From an uncultured Lachnospiraceae bacterium (lineage in GTDB: Bacteria; Bacillota; Clostridia; Lachnospirales; Lachnospiraceae): a stretch of DNA of 64,000 bases. The position numbers and the translations under genes were made by a program. Below, piece by piece: positions 44,591 to 53,282 of this stretch (position 1 is the first letter of the stretch; each line of letters starts with the position of its first letter). The notes beneath the pieces were generated by a model. That model made no database searches and was not told where the DNA came from. It saw only the letters and a list, made by a program, of their open reading frames with translations. The DNA lies in NCBI GenBank assembly GCA_947628955.1, contig CANRBX010000005.1, forward strand, positions 54,220 through 118,219. The letters run 5' to 3'.

Positions 44591-46783
44591 ATGAATGAGA
44601 TCACTCTTCTGAGTCAGGAGACCATTGATAAGATTGCGGCCGGCGAGGTCGTGGAGCGTCCGTCCTCCATTGTAAAGGAGCTCGTCGAGAACGCGATCGA
44701 CGCCGGGGCGAACGCCGTCACGGTCGAGATCCGAGACGGCGGAGTCTCACTTGTGCGCATCACGGACAATGGGAGCGGCATCCCGAAGGAGCAGGTGCGG
44801 ACAGCCTTTCTGCGCCACGCCACCAGCAAGATCCGCTCGGTCGACGACCTGCTGAGCGCGCGGACGCTCGGGTTCCGCGGAGAGGCGCTCTCGAGCATCG
44901 CGGCGGTCTGCCAGGTGGAGATGATCACGAAGACGCCCGGCAGCCTTACCGGGACACGCTATGTGATCGAGGGCGGGGCAGAGAAGACGCTCGATGAGAT
45001 CGGGGCCCCGGAGGGCACGACCTTTCTGGTGCGGAACCTGTTTTACAATACGCCCGCCCGCAGGAAGTTTCTGAAGACCGCCGCGACGGAGGCCGGATAT
45101 GTCAGCGACCTGATGGAGCGGATGGCGCTGTCCCACCCCTCTGTCTCCTTCAAGTTCATAAACAACGGGGACACGAAGCTGCACACCTCCGGGAACTGCA
45201 GCCTCAGGGACATCATTTACGGAATTTACGGCAGGGAGATCACGGCAAATATCGTGAAGCTCGACGCAGACGCCGGGAGCGGCCTGCATATCACCGGTTT
45301 TATCGGAAAGCCCGCGATCTCGCGGGGCAACCGCAATTTTGAAAATTATTTTGTGAATGGAAGATATATAAAGAGCGCGGTCGTCGCAAAGGCGATCGAG
45401 GACGCCTACAAACCGTTTATCATGAACCACCGCTTCCCGTTCACGGTGCTGATGCTGCAGATGGACTCCGCACAGGTGGACGTCAACGTGCATCCGGCGA
45501 AGATGGAGGTGCGCTTCGCAGACCAGAGCGGCGTCTATGAGCAGGTCTGCCAGGCCGTGAAGGACGGCCTGCTCGGGAAAGAGCTGATCCCGGAGATCAC
45601 GATCGAAGGACCGAAACCTTCATCGGGGCATGCGCAGAATCAGGCCGGGGCGGCGAGGCCTTCTTTGGGGCATACACAGAAGCAGACCGGTTCGGGAAGT
45701 CTCTCTTCGGAGCATACACAGACATCGACCAGCCAGGGAAGCCCCTCTTCGGAGCATACATGGACGCAGGCTAATCCGGGGAGTCCCTCATTGGAACATA
45801 CACAGACTCAGTCTGGCCCGGGGAGTTCCTCTTCGGAATATGCCCAGGCGCAGGCCGGTCAGGGGAACGCCGCCGCGGGCGCGCCTTCAAGGCCGGCGCA
45901 GAAGTTCCGCTACCCGGAGCCGTTCGAGAAGGTGCGCAGCCGGCTGATTGCGGAGGCGGAAAGCCCCTACGAGGCGAAGTATCCGCAGAGGACGCGCGGA
46001 GGAATGATCCGTCCGGTGACGGGAAATATCGGGGGCGGAGACACAGGAGCGGCACAGGCTTTGGCCGGGAGCACGGGCAAAGATGCAGCACAGATCCCGG
46101 CCGGGCAGATTCCCGCCGCATCTGAGCGGACAGCGGAAATTCCGGTCTCCGGGAAGCCGGTGCAGATGGAGCTCTTCGACAACCGGCTGCTCTCGGAGGA
46201 AGGCATGAAGAAGCACCGCCTGATCGGACAGCTTTTTGAGACGTACTGGCTCATCGAGTACGAAGAGAAGCTGTATATCATCGACCAGCATGCGGCGCAC
46301 GAAAAGGTGCTGTACGAGCGCTTTATGGAGAAATTCAGGAAAAAGGAACAGACCTCGCAGATGATCACTCCGCCGCTCATCGTTACGCTGAGCATGCAGG
46401 AGGAAGCGGCTCTAAAGCAGAATCTGGAACATTTCACGTCGGCGGGTTTTGTCATAGAGCCCTTCGGCGGGCACGACTATTCCGTCAGCGCAGTGCCCGG
46501 CGATCTCTGCGGGATCGCGGACCGCACTGTTTTTATGGAGATGCTGGACGGCCTGACCGATGTGTCGGAGAAGGCCTCCGAACAGGCAATCCTCGAGAAG
46601 ATCGCCTCGATGTCCTGCAAGGCGGCCGTGAAGGGCAATCACAGGATGTCAGCCAAGGAAGCGGACGCGCTGATCGCGGAGCTTCTGACGCTGGAGAATC
46701 CCTACAACTGCCCGCACGGACGCCCGACCATCGTCGCCATGACGAAGCAGGAGCTGGAAAAGAAATTCAAGCGGATCGTGTGA
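44591..46783 (+). CDS. mutL: DNA mismatch repair protein MutL with repeat-bearing linker
   Basis: GHKL ATPase and probable nicking endonuclease of 730 residues. The N-terminal half shows ENAIDAGA, TDNGSGIPKEQ and GFRGEALSSIA. The C-terminal dimerisation half has the metal-binding endonuclease motif DQHAAHEKVLYE starting at Asp565 and the CPHGRPT motif near the end. The linker is long and includes six 14-residue repeats at residues 342-425. It follows mutS by six bases, so both are expressed together. Confidence 0.96.
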   Translation: MNEITLLSQETIDKIAAGEVVERPSSIVKELVENAIDAGANAVTVEIRDGGVSLVRITDNGSGIPKEQVRTAFLRHATSKIRSVDDLLSARTLGFRGEALSSIAAVCQVEMITKTPGSLTGTRYVIEGGAEKTLDEIGAPEGTTFLVRNLFYNTPARRKFLKTAATEAGYVSDLMERMALSHPSVSFKFINNGDTKLHTSGNCSLRDIIYGIYGREITANIVKLDADAGSGLHITGFIGKPAISRGNRNFENYFVNGRYIKSAVVAKAIEDAYKPFIMNHRFPFTVLMLQMDSAQVDVNVHPAKMEVRFADQSGVYEQVCQAVKDGLLGKELIPEITIEGPKPSSGHAQNQAGAARPSLGHTQKQTGSGSLSSEHTQTSTSQGSPSSEHTWTQANPGSPSLEHTQTQSGPGSSSSEYAQAQAGQGNAAAGAPSRPAQKFRYPEPFEKVRSRLIAEAESPYEAKYPQRTRGGMIRPVTGNIGGGDTGAAQALAGSTGKDAAQIPAGQIPAASERTAEIPVSGKPVQMELFDNRLLSEEGMKKHRLIGQLFETYWLIEYEEKLYIIDQHAAHEKVLYERFMEKFRKKEQTSQMITPPLIVTLSMQEEAALKQNLEHFTSAGFVIEPFGGHDYSVSAVPGDLCGIADRTVFMEMLDGLTDVSEKASEQAILEKIASMSCKAAVKGNHRMSAKEADALIAELLTLENPYNCPHGRPTIVAMTKQELEKKFKRIV
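45614..45865 (+). repeat. Six in-frame 42-bp repeats inside mutL
   Basis: Six 14-codon units are rich in Ser, Gly, Gln, His and Thr. Examples are RPSLGHTQKQTGSG, SPSSEHTWTQANPG and SPSLEHTQTQSGPG; the first and last units are more diverged. All lie in the linker between ATPase and endonuclease domains and keep the frame. Confidence 0.9.
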
Positions 46784-46869
46784 CCTGCGCGTCCGGAGCA
46801 GTCATTTATCTGCCCGGAACGGTCATTTATTTTATCTGTATTTGCACAGTAAGAAGAGGAGCGCGGAAA

Positions 46870-47880
46870 ATGGAGCAGAAGAAGCTTCCGCTGGTGATCC
46901 TGACCGGGCCGACCGCGGTCGGAAAGACGAGCCTGTCGGTGGAACTCGCGAAGCGCATCGGCGCGGAGATCATCTCGGCGGATTCAATGCAGGTGTACCG
47001 CGGCATGGATATCGGGTCGGCGAAGGTGACGGCAGAAGAGATGCAGGGGATCCCCCATCACCTGATCGGCGAGTTTGACCCTGCGGAGGAATTTCACGTC
47101 GTCAGATTTCAGGAATACGCGAAACGCTATATCCGCGAGATCCGCGGCCGGGGGAGGATCCCGCTTCTCGTCGGCGGAACCGGATTCTATATCCAGGCGG
47201 TGCTGTACGATATCGATTTTACAGAGAACGGGGAGGACACGTCGTACCGTGCATCCCTGCAGAGACTTGCGCAGCTTGAGGGCGCAGACAGGCTGCACGA
47301 GATGCTGCGGTCGGTGGATCCGGCCTCGGCGGACGCGATCCATGCGAACAACGTCAAGCGCGTGATCCGCGCGCTTGAATTTTACCATGAGACAGGGACG
47401 AAAATCTCCGAGCACAATGAAGCGGAGAGGCAGAAGGAGTCCCCCTACAATTTCGCCTATTTCGTGCTGAACGATACACGGGAGCGGCTGTATCAGCGGA
47501 TCGATCTGCGCGTGGACCAGATGATGGAGCAGGGGCTGCCCGATGAGGTGCGCGCGCTGAAGGAAGCGGGCTGCACGCGGGAGATGGTCTCCATGCAGGG
47601 ACTCGGCTACAAGGAAATGCTCGGCTATCTGGATGGGGAGTACCCGCTGGATGAGGCGGTGCGCATTCTCAAGCGAGACACGCGCCACTTCGCAAAGCGC
47701 CAGCTCACGTGGTTCCGCAGGGAGCGCGATGTGATCTGGGTGGACAAAGATAAATTTGGATATGACTCCGGGAGGATGCTGGATTACATGGAAGGGATCC
47801 TGCGGCAGAAGGGGCTGCTGGAGATGAAAACGATCCCGGAAACGGCCGCGGGGCAGAAAGAGATTTCCCGGGGAAAATAA
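46870..47880 (+). CDS. miaA: tRNA dimethylallyltransferase
   Basis: Adds the dimethylallyl group to A37 of tRNAs that read codons beginning with U. The P-loop GPTAVGKT is at residues 13-20. DSMQVYRGMDIGSAK and GGTGFYIQAVLYDIDF are the family signatures, and a C-terminal KRQLTWFRRE closes the catalytic core. The ATG at 46870, preceded by GAGGAG, gives 336 residues; the frame is open back to the mutL stop but lacks a ribosome site. It makes the substrate for MiaB, encoded upstream. Confidence 0.95.
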   Translation: MEQKKLPLVILTGPTAVGKTSLSVELAKRIGAEIISADSMQVYRGMDIGSAKVTAEEMQGIPHHLIGEFDPAEEFHVVRFQEYAKRYIREIRGRGRIPLLVGGTGFYIQAVLYDIDFTENGEDTSYRASLQRLAQLEGADRLHEMLRSVDPASADAIHANNVKRVIRALEFYHETGTKISEHNEAERQKESPYNFAYFVLNDTRERLYQRIDLRVDQMMEQGLPDEVRALKEAGCTREMVSMQGLGYKEMLGYLDGEYPLDEAVRILKRDTRHFAKRQLTWFRRERDVIWVDKDKFGYDSGRMLDYMEGILRQKGLLEMKTIPETAAGQKEISRGK

Positions 47881-47898
47881 TACAGGACGGATGAAATT

Positions 47899-49173
47899 AT
47901 GGAACATTTATATGAGTCGCTGGGCGTAAGCCGCCCGGTGCTGGAGTTTACAGACGGGATCCTGAAGGGGCTGGAGGAACGCTTCCGAAGGATCGACGAG
48001 ACGGCAGAGTACAATCAGCTGAAGGTCATAAAGGCGATGCAGGATGCGCGCGTCAGCGCGGAGTGCTTTCAGGCGACGAGCGGGTATGGCTACAACGACA
48101 TGGGGCGCGATACGCTGGAGCGGGTATACGCCCTGACCTTTCACACCGAGGCGGCCCTTGTGCGCCCGCAGATCACCTGCGGCACACATGCGCTTGCCGT
48201 CGCGCTTTCGGGAAATCTGCGCCCGGGCGATGAGATGCTTTCCATCTCCGGCAAGCCGTACGACACGCTGGAAGAGGTGATCGGCATCCGCCCGTCCTGC
48301 GGGTCTCTGGCCGAGTACGGCGTCAGCTATGCGCAGGTGGATCTGCTCAAAGACGGGAGCTTTGATTTCGACGCGATCCGCGCGGCGATCCGGCCAAACA
48401 CACGGCTGGTGGAAATCCAGCGCTCCAAGGGCTACCAGACGAGGCCGACGCTTTCCGTGGAACAGATCGGGAAGGCGATCGCCTTTGTGAAGAAGATCAA
48501 TCCGGAGATCATCTGCATGGTGGATAACTGCTACGGAGAATTTGTGGAGCGCACGGAGCCAAGTGATCTCGGCGCGGACATGGTCGTCGGATCCCTGATC
48601 AAAAATCCGGGCGGCGGACTGGCTCCGATCGGCGGCTACATCGCCGGCACAAACGCCTGCGTCGGGCGCGCGGCATACCGGCTGACCTCGCCGGGCCTCG
48701 GAAAAGAGGTCGGGGCCTCGCTCGGCGTGATGCACTCCTTCTACCAGGGCCTTTTCCTGGCGCCGACGGTGACCGCATCTGCGCTCAAGGGAGCGATTTT
48801 TGCCGCAAACGTCTATGAAAAGCTTGGCTTTTCCGTGGTCCCGAACGGGACGGAAGAGCGTTACGATATCATTCAGGCCGTGGAATTCGGATTCCCGGAG
48901 GGCGTGATCGCGTTCTGCGAGGGGATCCAGGCGGCGGCGCCGGTGGACAGCTATGTGAGGCCGGAGCCGTGGGCGATGCCGGGCTACGACAGCGATGTGA
49001 TCATGGCGGCCGGGGCCTTTGTGCAGGGCTCGTCGATCGAGCTGTCGGCAGACGGCCCGATCAAGCCGCCGTACGCGGTCTATTTCCAGGGAGGACTGAC
49101 CTGGCCGCACGCGAAGCTGGGGATCCTGAAATCCCTGCAGAGGCTGTACGAGCGCGGGCTTGTGAAGCTGTAG
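47899..49173 (+). CDS. Methionine gamma-lyase-like PLP enzyme (aluminium-resistance family)
   Basis: A 424-residue fold-type-I PLP enzyme of the Met_gamma_lyase/YnbB family, often annotated as aluminium resistance protein or cystathionine beta-lyase family. The cofactor lysine is in GSLIKNPGGG, with ICMVDNCYGEF carrying the PLP-contacting aspartate; FQATSGYGYNDMGRD is a family signature near the N-terminus. It begins 18 bases after miaA, an arrangement common in Firmicutes (in Bacillus, ynbB lies near the glutamine synthetase and miaA-hfq genes). The true substrate is not established. Confidence 0.9.
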   Translation: MEHLYESLGVSRPVLEFTDGILKGLEERFRRIDETAEYNQLKVIKAMQDARVSAECFQATSGYGYNDMGRDTLERVYALTFHTEAALVRPQITCGTHALAVALSGNLRPGDEMLSISGKPYDTLEEVIGIRPSCGSLAEYGVSYAQVDLLKDGSFDFDAIRAAIRPNTRLVEIQRSKGYQTRPTLSVEQIGKAIAFVKKINPEIICMVDNCYGEFVERTEPSDLGADMVVGSLIKNPGGGLAPIGGYIAGTNACVGRAAYRLTSPGLGKEVGASLGVMHSFYQGLFLAPTVTASALKGAIFAANVYEKLGFSVVPNGTEERYDIIQAVEFGFPEGVIAFCEGIQAAAPVDSYVRPEPWAMPGYDSDVIMAAGAFVQGSSIELSADGPIKPPYAVYFQGGLTWPHAKLGILKSLQRLYERGLVKL

Positions 49174-49191
49174 GCAGGGAGGTGCTGGGAT

Positions 49192-50529
49192 ATGGCAGGA
49201 AAGGTTCTCATCGCCGGGGCGGGCGCGTCCGGGCTGATGGCGGCGGTCACGGCGGCCAGAGCCGGCGCGGAGGTGACTGTGCTGGAGGCCATGGAGCGGC
49301 CCGGGCGGAAACTTCTGCTGACCGGGAACGGCCGGTGCAATCTCACAAACATGGATCCGGAGCTGCCCCTGCGCTATTACGGGAGCGGGCAAAGGACGGC
49401 ACGGCTTCTGACCGGGCGCTTCGGAGCGCAGGAGGCGCGGCGCTTTTTTGAAGGGCTCGGCCTGCTGACCACAGAGAAAAACGGATACGTCTATCCCTGC
49501 AGCATGCAGGCCTCCGCCGTGCTGGAGTCGTTTCTGACCGAGCTTCGCAGACTGCATGTGAAACTGAAGCTGAAGGAGCGTGTCCGGCGCGCATGGAGGG
49601 AGGACGGGCAGTCGGCCCGGGAAGACTCCGGCGCATCCGGCATCTGGAAGATTCAGACAGACTCCTGGCGCTACGAGGCAGACGTTCTGATCCTCGCCTG
49701 CGGCTCAAAGTGCCTGCCGGAGACAGGGTCGGACGGAACCGGCTACCGCATCGCCGCACAGCTTGGACATACGGTCGTACGGCCGGGGCCCGCGCTGGCG
49801 CCGGTCACCTGCGAGGGCAGCTTTCTGCCCGCCGCCGCAGGCGTGCGCAGCCGCGCGGCGGTCTCTTTGTACCGGAATAAAGAGCTGATCAAAAGCGAAA
49901 CAGGGGAGCTGCAGTGGACAAAATACGGAGTGTCCGGAATCGTTGTATTCCAGCTCTCCAGGTTTATCGAAAACGGCGGCAAAAATGGCGATTCCTTCTG
50001 GCTGTCCGCTGATCTTCTCCCGGAATTTGAGCGGGCGTACCTCGCAGATCTGCTGAAGCAGCGCGCCCGGAAGCTTCCGAAGGAGCACGCGCCGGCACTG
50101 CTTGGCGGGATGCTCCATCACAAGCTGATCCCGGTCGTCCTGGCGGGGACGCTGCAGGCAGGAAAATCTGCCGGACAGGCAAAAACCCCGCTGTGCAGGG
50201 ATCTGACGGATGACATGCTCGACGCTATCGCCGCGCAGATCAAGGACTTCCGGCTCCGCGTGACCGGCACGAAATCCTTCGATTCCTGCCAGGTCTGCAG
50301 GGGCGGGGTGGACTGCGGCGAGATCCTCGCGGACACGCTGGAATCCAGACTGCACCCGAACCTCTACTTTACGGGAGAGCTTCTGGATGTGGACGGCCCC
50401 TGCGGCGGATACAACCTGCAGTGGGCATGGGCAAGCGGCGCTGCGGCCGGAAACGCGGCCGCGCAGAAAATAAATTCCTGCAGTCTGACAGACTGCCCGG
50501 GGAGAGCTTATGGTACTCAGAATCAGTGA
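49192..50529 (+). CDS. HI0933/BaiN-family flavoprotein
   Basis: A 445-residue FAD-dependent oxidoreductase of the HI0933 family, which includes BaiN-like proteins and is often called aminoacetone oxidase family. The FAD fold is IAGAGASGLMAAVTAARAGA near residues 7-26; LLLTGNGRCNLTN and the C-terminal GELLDVDGPCGGYNLQWAW segment are signatures of the family. It starts 18 bases after the PLP lyase gene, and its end overlaps the next flavoprotein gene by 20 bases. The physiological substrate is unknown; the BaiN bile-acid role should not be assumed. Confidence 0.9.
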   Translation: MAGKVLIAGAGASGLMAAVTAARAGAEVTVLEAMERPGRKLLLTGNGRCNLTNMDPELPLRYYGSGQRTARLLTGRFGAQEARRFFEGLGLLTTEKNGYVYPCSMQASAVLESFLTELRRLHVKLKLKERVRRAWREDGQSAREDSGASGIWKIQTDSWRYEADVLILACGSKCLPETGSDGTGYRIAAQLGHTVVRPGPALAPVTCEGSFLPAAAGVRSRAAVSLYRNKELIKSETGELQWTKYGVSGIVVFQLSRFIENGGKNGDSFWLSADLLPEFERAYLADLLKQRARKLPKEHAPALLGGMLHHKLIPVVLAGTLQAGKSAGQAKTPLCRDLTDDMLDAIAAQIKDFRLRVTGTKSFDSCQVCRGGVDCGEILADTLESRLHPNLYFTGELLDVDGPCGGYNLQWAWASGAAAGNAAAQKINSCSLTDCPGRAYGTQNQ

Positions 50530-52303
50530 ACTCAAGCTGCGGCCGGATCACACGCGGGAAGAGCTTGAGCAGGAGATCAGCAGAATCCTGCGCCTGCGCG
50601 GAGAAAAACCGGTTTATGAGATCATGCGCCGGTCGCTCGACGCGCGTCAGAAGCCGGAGATACGTTACGTCTATACCGTGGACGTGGCAGCCGCGCATCC
50701 TCAGGCCGTGATGAGACGGATCCACAGCAAAAAGGTAACGGCTGTGGAAAAAAACGAATATTTCTTTCCTTTTTGTGGAAAAGCTTCCGGAAAACCGTTT
50801 TTCTCAGAGGAAGCCTGCGCCAAAACGGACAGCGGCCGCCGGGCAATGCGGCCGGTCGTGGTCGGGAGCGGTCCGGCCGGACTGTTCTGTGCCCTGATGC
50901 TCGCAAGAGCCGGCCTGCGCCCCGTCGTGCTGGAACGCGGAGAGCAGGTGGAGTCGCGCGTCAGAACGGTCGCCGGCTTCTGGGAGACCGGTCGCCTGGA
51001 TCCTCAGTCAAACGTGCAGTTTGGCGAGGGCGGCGCCGGAACCTTTTCGGATGGAAAGCTGAACACGATGATCCGGGATCCTGAGGGCAGGATCCGCTTT
51101 GTGCTGCGCGAATTTGTCCGCGCAGGGGCCGGCGGGGAGATCCTGTACCACCACAGGCCGCACATCGGGACGGACGTGCTGGTGGGCATCGTGAAAAATA
51201 TACGGGAGGAGATCCTGCGCCTGGGAGGGACGATCCGCTTTCAGAACTGCCTGACGGGCATTTCTCTCCGGCCGGAGCGCGGCGGGATCCGGGATGCGGG
51301 GAGGTACCTCCTGGAGATCAACCGCGGAGCGGATACCCTCGCGGCGGATCATGTGGTCCTCGCGATCGGGCACAGCGCGCGCGACACGTTTGCCATGCTC
51401 CATGCCCTGGGCCTGCCGATGCAGGCAAAATCCTTCGCGGTTGGCTTCCGCATCGAGCATCCGCAGGCATGGATCAACAACGCCATGTATGGAAAGGACT
51501 GTCCCTACGACCTCGGGGCCGCCCCCTACAAGCTGACGCACAAGTGCGCGGACGGCAGGGGCGTCTACTCGTTCTGCATGTGCCCGGGCGGATACGTCGT
51601 GAACGCATCCTCGGAGCCCGGAATGACCGCGGTCAACGGCATGAGCTACAGCGGCCGCGGCGGGGAAAATGCGAACAGTGCGATCGTGGTCACCGTCTCG
51701 CCGGAAGATTACGCGAAAGACAGCCATCCGCTTGCCGGAATTGCCTTTCAGAGGCGCATCGAGCAGGCGGCCTATGAGCGCGGGCGCGGACGCATCCCGG
51801 TGCAGCGCTTCGGAGATTTCTGCGCGGGCCGGGATGCCGCCGAAGGCACGGACACTGCCGGGAGCAGGATTTATGCAGAGGGCGCAGCCCGCGCAGATAC
51901 AGGCAGCGCAGCCTGCGCAGACAGCATGGTTCGCATAGAAAACACAGTTTGTGCAGATAAAGCGGTTCGCGCAGAAAACGCGGTCCGGCCGTGCTGCAGG
52001 GGACAGTATGTCATGGCAGACCTGCGCGGAATCCTGCCGCGGAATCTGGAAGCGTCGCTCATCGAGGGGATCCATGCGTTCGGAAGGCAGATCCCCGGCT
52101 TTGACTGCCCGGACGCCCTGATGTCCGGGGTGGAAAGCCGCACCTCGTCGCCGGTCCGGATCCTGAGGAATGAACGGTTCCAGAGCGTTTTTCCGGGCAT
52201 CTATCCGTGCGGAGAGGGCGCCGGATACGCGGGAGGGATCACATCGGCGGCCGTGGACGGGATCCGGGTCGCGGAGGCAGTGTGCAGGGAATACGCAGAG
52301 TAA
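50510..52303 (+). CDS. Uncharacterised FAD-dependent dehydrogenase (COG2509 type) with repeat insert
   Basis: A 597-residue flavoprotein. An N-terminal alpha/beta domain (ISELKLRPDHTREEL, ILRLRGEKPVYEIMRRSLDARQ) precedes the FAD fold VVGSGPAGLFCALMLARAG near residue 117. GFWETGRLDPQSNVQFGEGGAGTFSDGKLNT is the family hallmark (residues ~156-187), and ICPGGYVVNAS-type and GEGAGYAGGITSAAVDG motifs follow. An alanine-rich insert at about 443-500 contains two 12-residue repeats, separating PVQRFGDFC from LRGILP. The function is unknown. It overlaps the previous gene. Confidence 0.88.
   Translation: MVLRISELKLRPDHTREELEQEISRILRLRGEKPVYEIMRRSLDARQKPEIRYVYTVDVAAAHPQAVMRRIHSKKVTAVEKNEYFFPFCGKASGKPFFSEEACAKTDSGRRAMRPVVVGSGPAGLFCALMLARAGLRPVVLERGEQVESRVRTVAGFWETGRLDPQSNVQFGEGGAGTFSDGKLNTMIRDPEGRIRFVLREFVRAGAGGEILYHHRPHIGTDVLVGIVKNIREEILRLGGTIRFQNCLTGISLRPERGGIRDAGRYLLEINRGADTLAADHVVLAIGHSARDTFAMLHALGLPMQAKSFAVGFRIEHPQAWINNAMYGKDCPYDLGAAPYKLTHKCADGRGVYSFCMCPGGYVVNASSEPGMTAVNGMSYSGRGGENANSAIVVTVSPEDYAKDSHPLAGIAFQRRIEQAAYERGRGRIPVQRFGDFCAGRDAAEGTDTAGSRIYAEGAARADTGSAACADSMVRIENTVCADKAVRAENAVRPCCRGQYVMADLRGILPRNLEASLIEGIHAFGRQIPGFDCPDALMSGVESRTSSPVRILRNERFQSVFPGIYPCGEGAGYAGGITSAAVDGIRVAEAVCREYAE
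51917..51988 (+). repeat. Two in-frame 36-bp repeats in the COG2509-type gene
   Basis: Two 12-codon copies, ADSMVRIENTVC and ADKAVRAENAVR, lie inside a non-conserved insert and are preceded by a degenerate partial unit (ADTGSAAC). The DNA copies share most positions, so a fairly recent duplication is likely. Confidence 0.8.
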
Positions 52304-52385
52304 GCGAAGGCAGAGCAGACAGAGGCAGACAGGATCGGACAGATGGCAGGCAGAGAGCAGACAGGAGCAGACCGGCGGAGCCGAT
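52304..52385. repeat. Short purine-rich GCAGACAG-like repeats after the flavoprotein gene
   Basis: GCAGACAG and close variants recur several times in about 80 bases directly after the stop codon. There is no open frame and no hairpin. It may be decayed continuation of repeat-prone sequence like that inside the gene. Confidence 0.5.
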
Positions 52386-52386
52386 G

Positions 52387-52414
52387 TTAAAAAATTTCTG
52401 CTTGGGTGTATACT
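52387..52414 (+). promoter_or_regulatory. Possible promoter of the radC-mre region
   Basis: TTAAAA at 52387-52392, a 16-base spacer and TATACT at 52409-52414. The -35 match is poor, but this is the only AT-rich spot between the flavoprotein gene and radC. Confidence 0.3.
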
Positions 52415-52443
52415 TTGCTGAGAATTTGTGGTAAGATAACCTA

Positions 52444-52521
52444 ATGGATGATCAGGAAGGCAGATTTTATCATCTGCCGAGGGAGAAAAAAACGGGGCGG
52501 AGAGTATCGGTGAGGGAATGA
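52444..52521 (+). CDS. Possible 25-residue upstream ORF overlapping the radC start
   Basis: An ATG at 52444 opens 25 codons beginning MDDQEGRFYHLPREKKTGRR. The stop TGA overlaps the radC ATG in an ATGA junction. No good ribosome site precedes it. It could couple translation to radC or be chance. Confidence 0.25.
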   Translation: MDDQEGRFYHLPREKKTGRRVSVRE

Positions 52522-53261
52522 ACGATACGCAGCAATCTGCCGGACGGGCGGAGCAGGAGACAGCTGTTCCGCAGACAATGAAAAGCATACCAAAAGATGA
52601 GCGGCCTTATGAGAAGTGTCTTTCGCGCGGCGCGGAAAGCCTGACCGACGCGGAGCTTCTGGCTGTGATACTTCGCACGGGCTCCAGAGGTGAATCGGCA
52701 TTGGAACTGTCAAGGAAGATACTTGCCCAGTATGGGGAGGCAAACGGTCTTCTGGGCATTTATCATATGTCGATTTCTGATTTAACCAGAACCCGGGGAC
52801 TTGGAAAGGTAAAGGCGGTACAGCTCAAATGTGTCGCCGAGCTTTCCAGGCGCATCGCAAAAGCCACCTTTTCCGGGGGACTTTATTTTAGGGATCCCGC
52901 GACCGTGGCACAATACTATATGGAGGAGCTCCGTCATCAGGAACAGGAAGTCCTGATGCTTGTCATGCTTAACAGCAAGGGGAAGCTTTTAAAGGACCAG
53001 ATCATCTCGAAGGGGACGGTCCGTTCTTCCCTGATCTCTCCGAGGGAGATTTTTATTGAAGCGGTCCGCGGCCGGGCAGTCAGCATTCTGCTGCTGCACA
53101 ATCACCCGAGCGGGATCCCGGATCCGAGCAGGGAGGACATCGCGCTGACGCAGCGCGTGAGGGAGGCGGGTTCTCTGCTGGGGATTGAGCTGCTGGACCA
53201 CATTATCATAGGAGACTGCCAGGCGGTCAGCATGAGGGAGCAGGGCTTCTGGCAGGAATGA
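52518..53261 (+). CDS. radC: RadC/DUF2466 family JAB domain protein
   Basis: A 247-residue protein with N-terminal helix-hairpin-helix motifs (LTDAELLAVILRTGSRG, LTRTRGLGKVKAVQLKC) and a JAB/MPN metalloprotease-like domain whose zinc motif is LLHNHPSGIPDPSRED. The name RadC is historical; the repair role has been withdrawn and the substrate is unknown. Placement directly before mreBCD is conserved in Firmicutes. A GAGGGA lies very close to the ATG; translation may be helped by the small overlapping frame upstream. Confidence 0.93.
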   Translation: MNDTQQSAGRAEQETAVPQTMKSIPKDERPYEKCLSRGAESLTDAELLAVILRTGSRGESALELSRKILAQYGEANGLLGIYHMSISDLTRTRGLGKVKAVQLKCVAELSRRIAKATFSGGLYFRDPATVAQYYMEELRHQEQEVLMLVMLNSKGKLLKDQIISKGTVRSSLISPREIFIEAVRGRAVSILLLHNHPSGIPDPSREDIALTQRVREAGSLLGIELLDHIIIGDCQAVSMREQGFWQE

Positions 53262-53282
53262 GTTTATGAGGGGTAGCACGGC

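Noticed and set aside
45614..45865. Regular repeats suggesting a CRISPR array
   Set aside because: The 42-bp units are contiguous with no unique spacers, keep the mutL frame and encode linker residues. No cas genes are present.
47908..49557. A 549-codon minus-strand frame over the PLP lyase gene
   Set aside because: It is an antisense shadow of a clearly identified + strand gene and resembles no protein.
49192..50529. Bile-acid dehydroxylation enzyme BaiN
   Set aside because: Only the broad HI0933 family can be recognised. No other bai genes are present, so the specific name is not supported.
52518..53261. RadC as a marker of a mobile or defence island
   Set aside because: RadC-type genes occur in some islands, but here it is in its standard place before mreBCD, with no mobility genes nearby.
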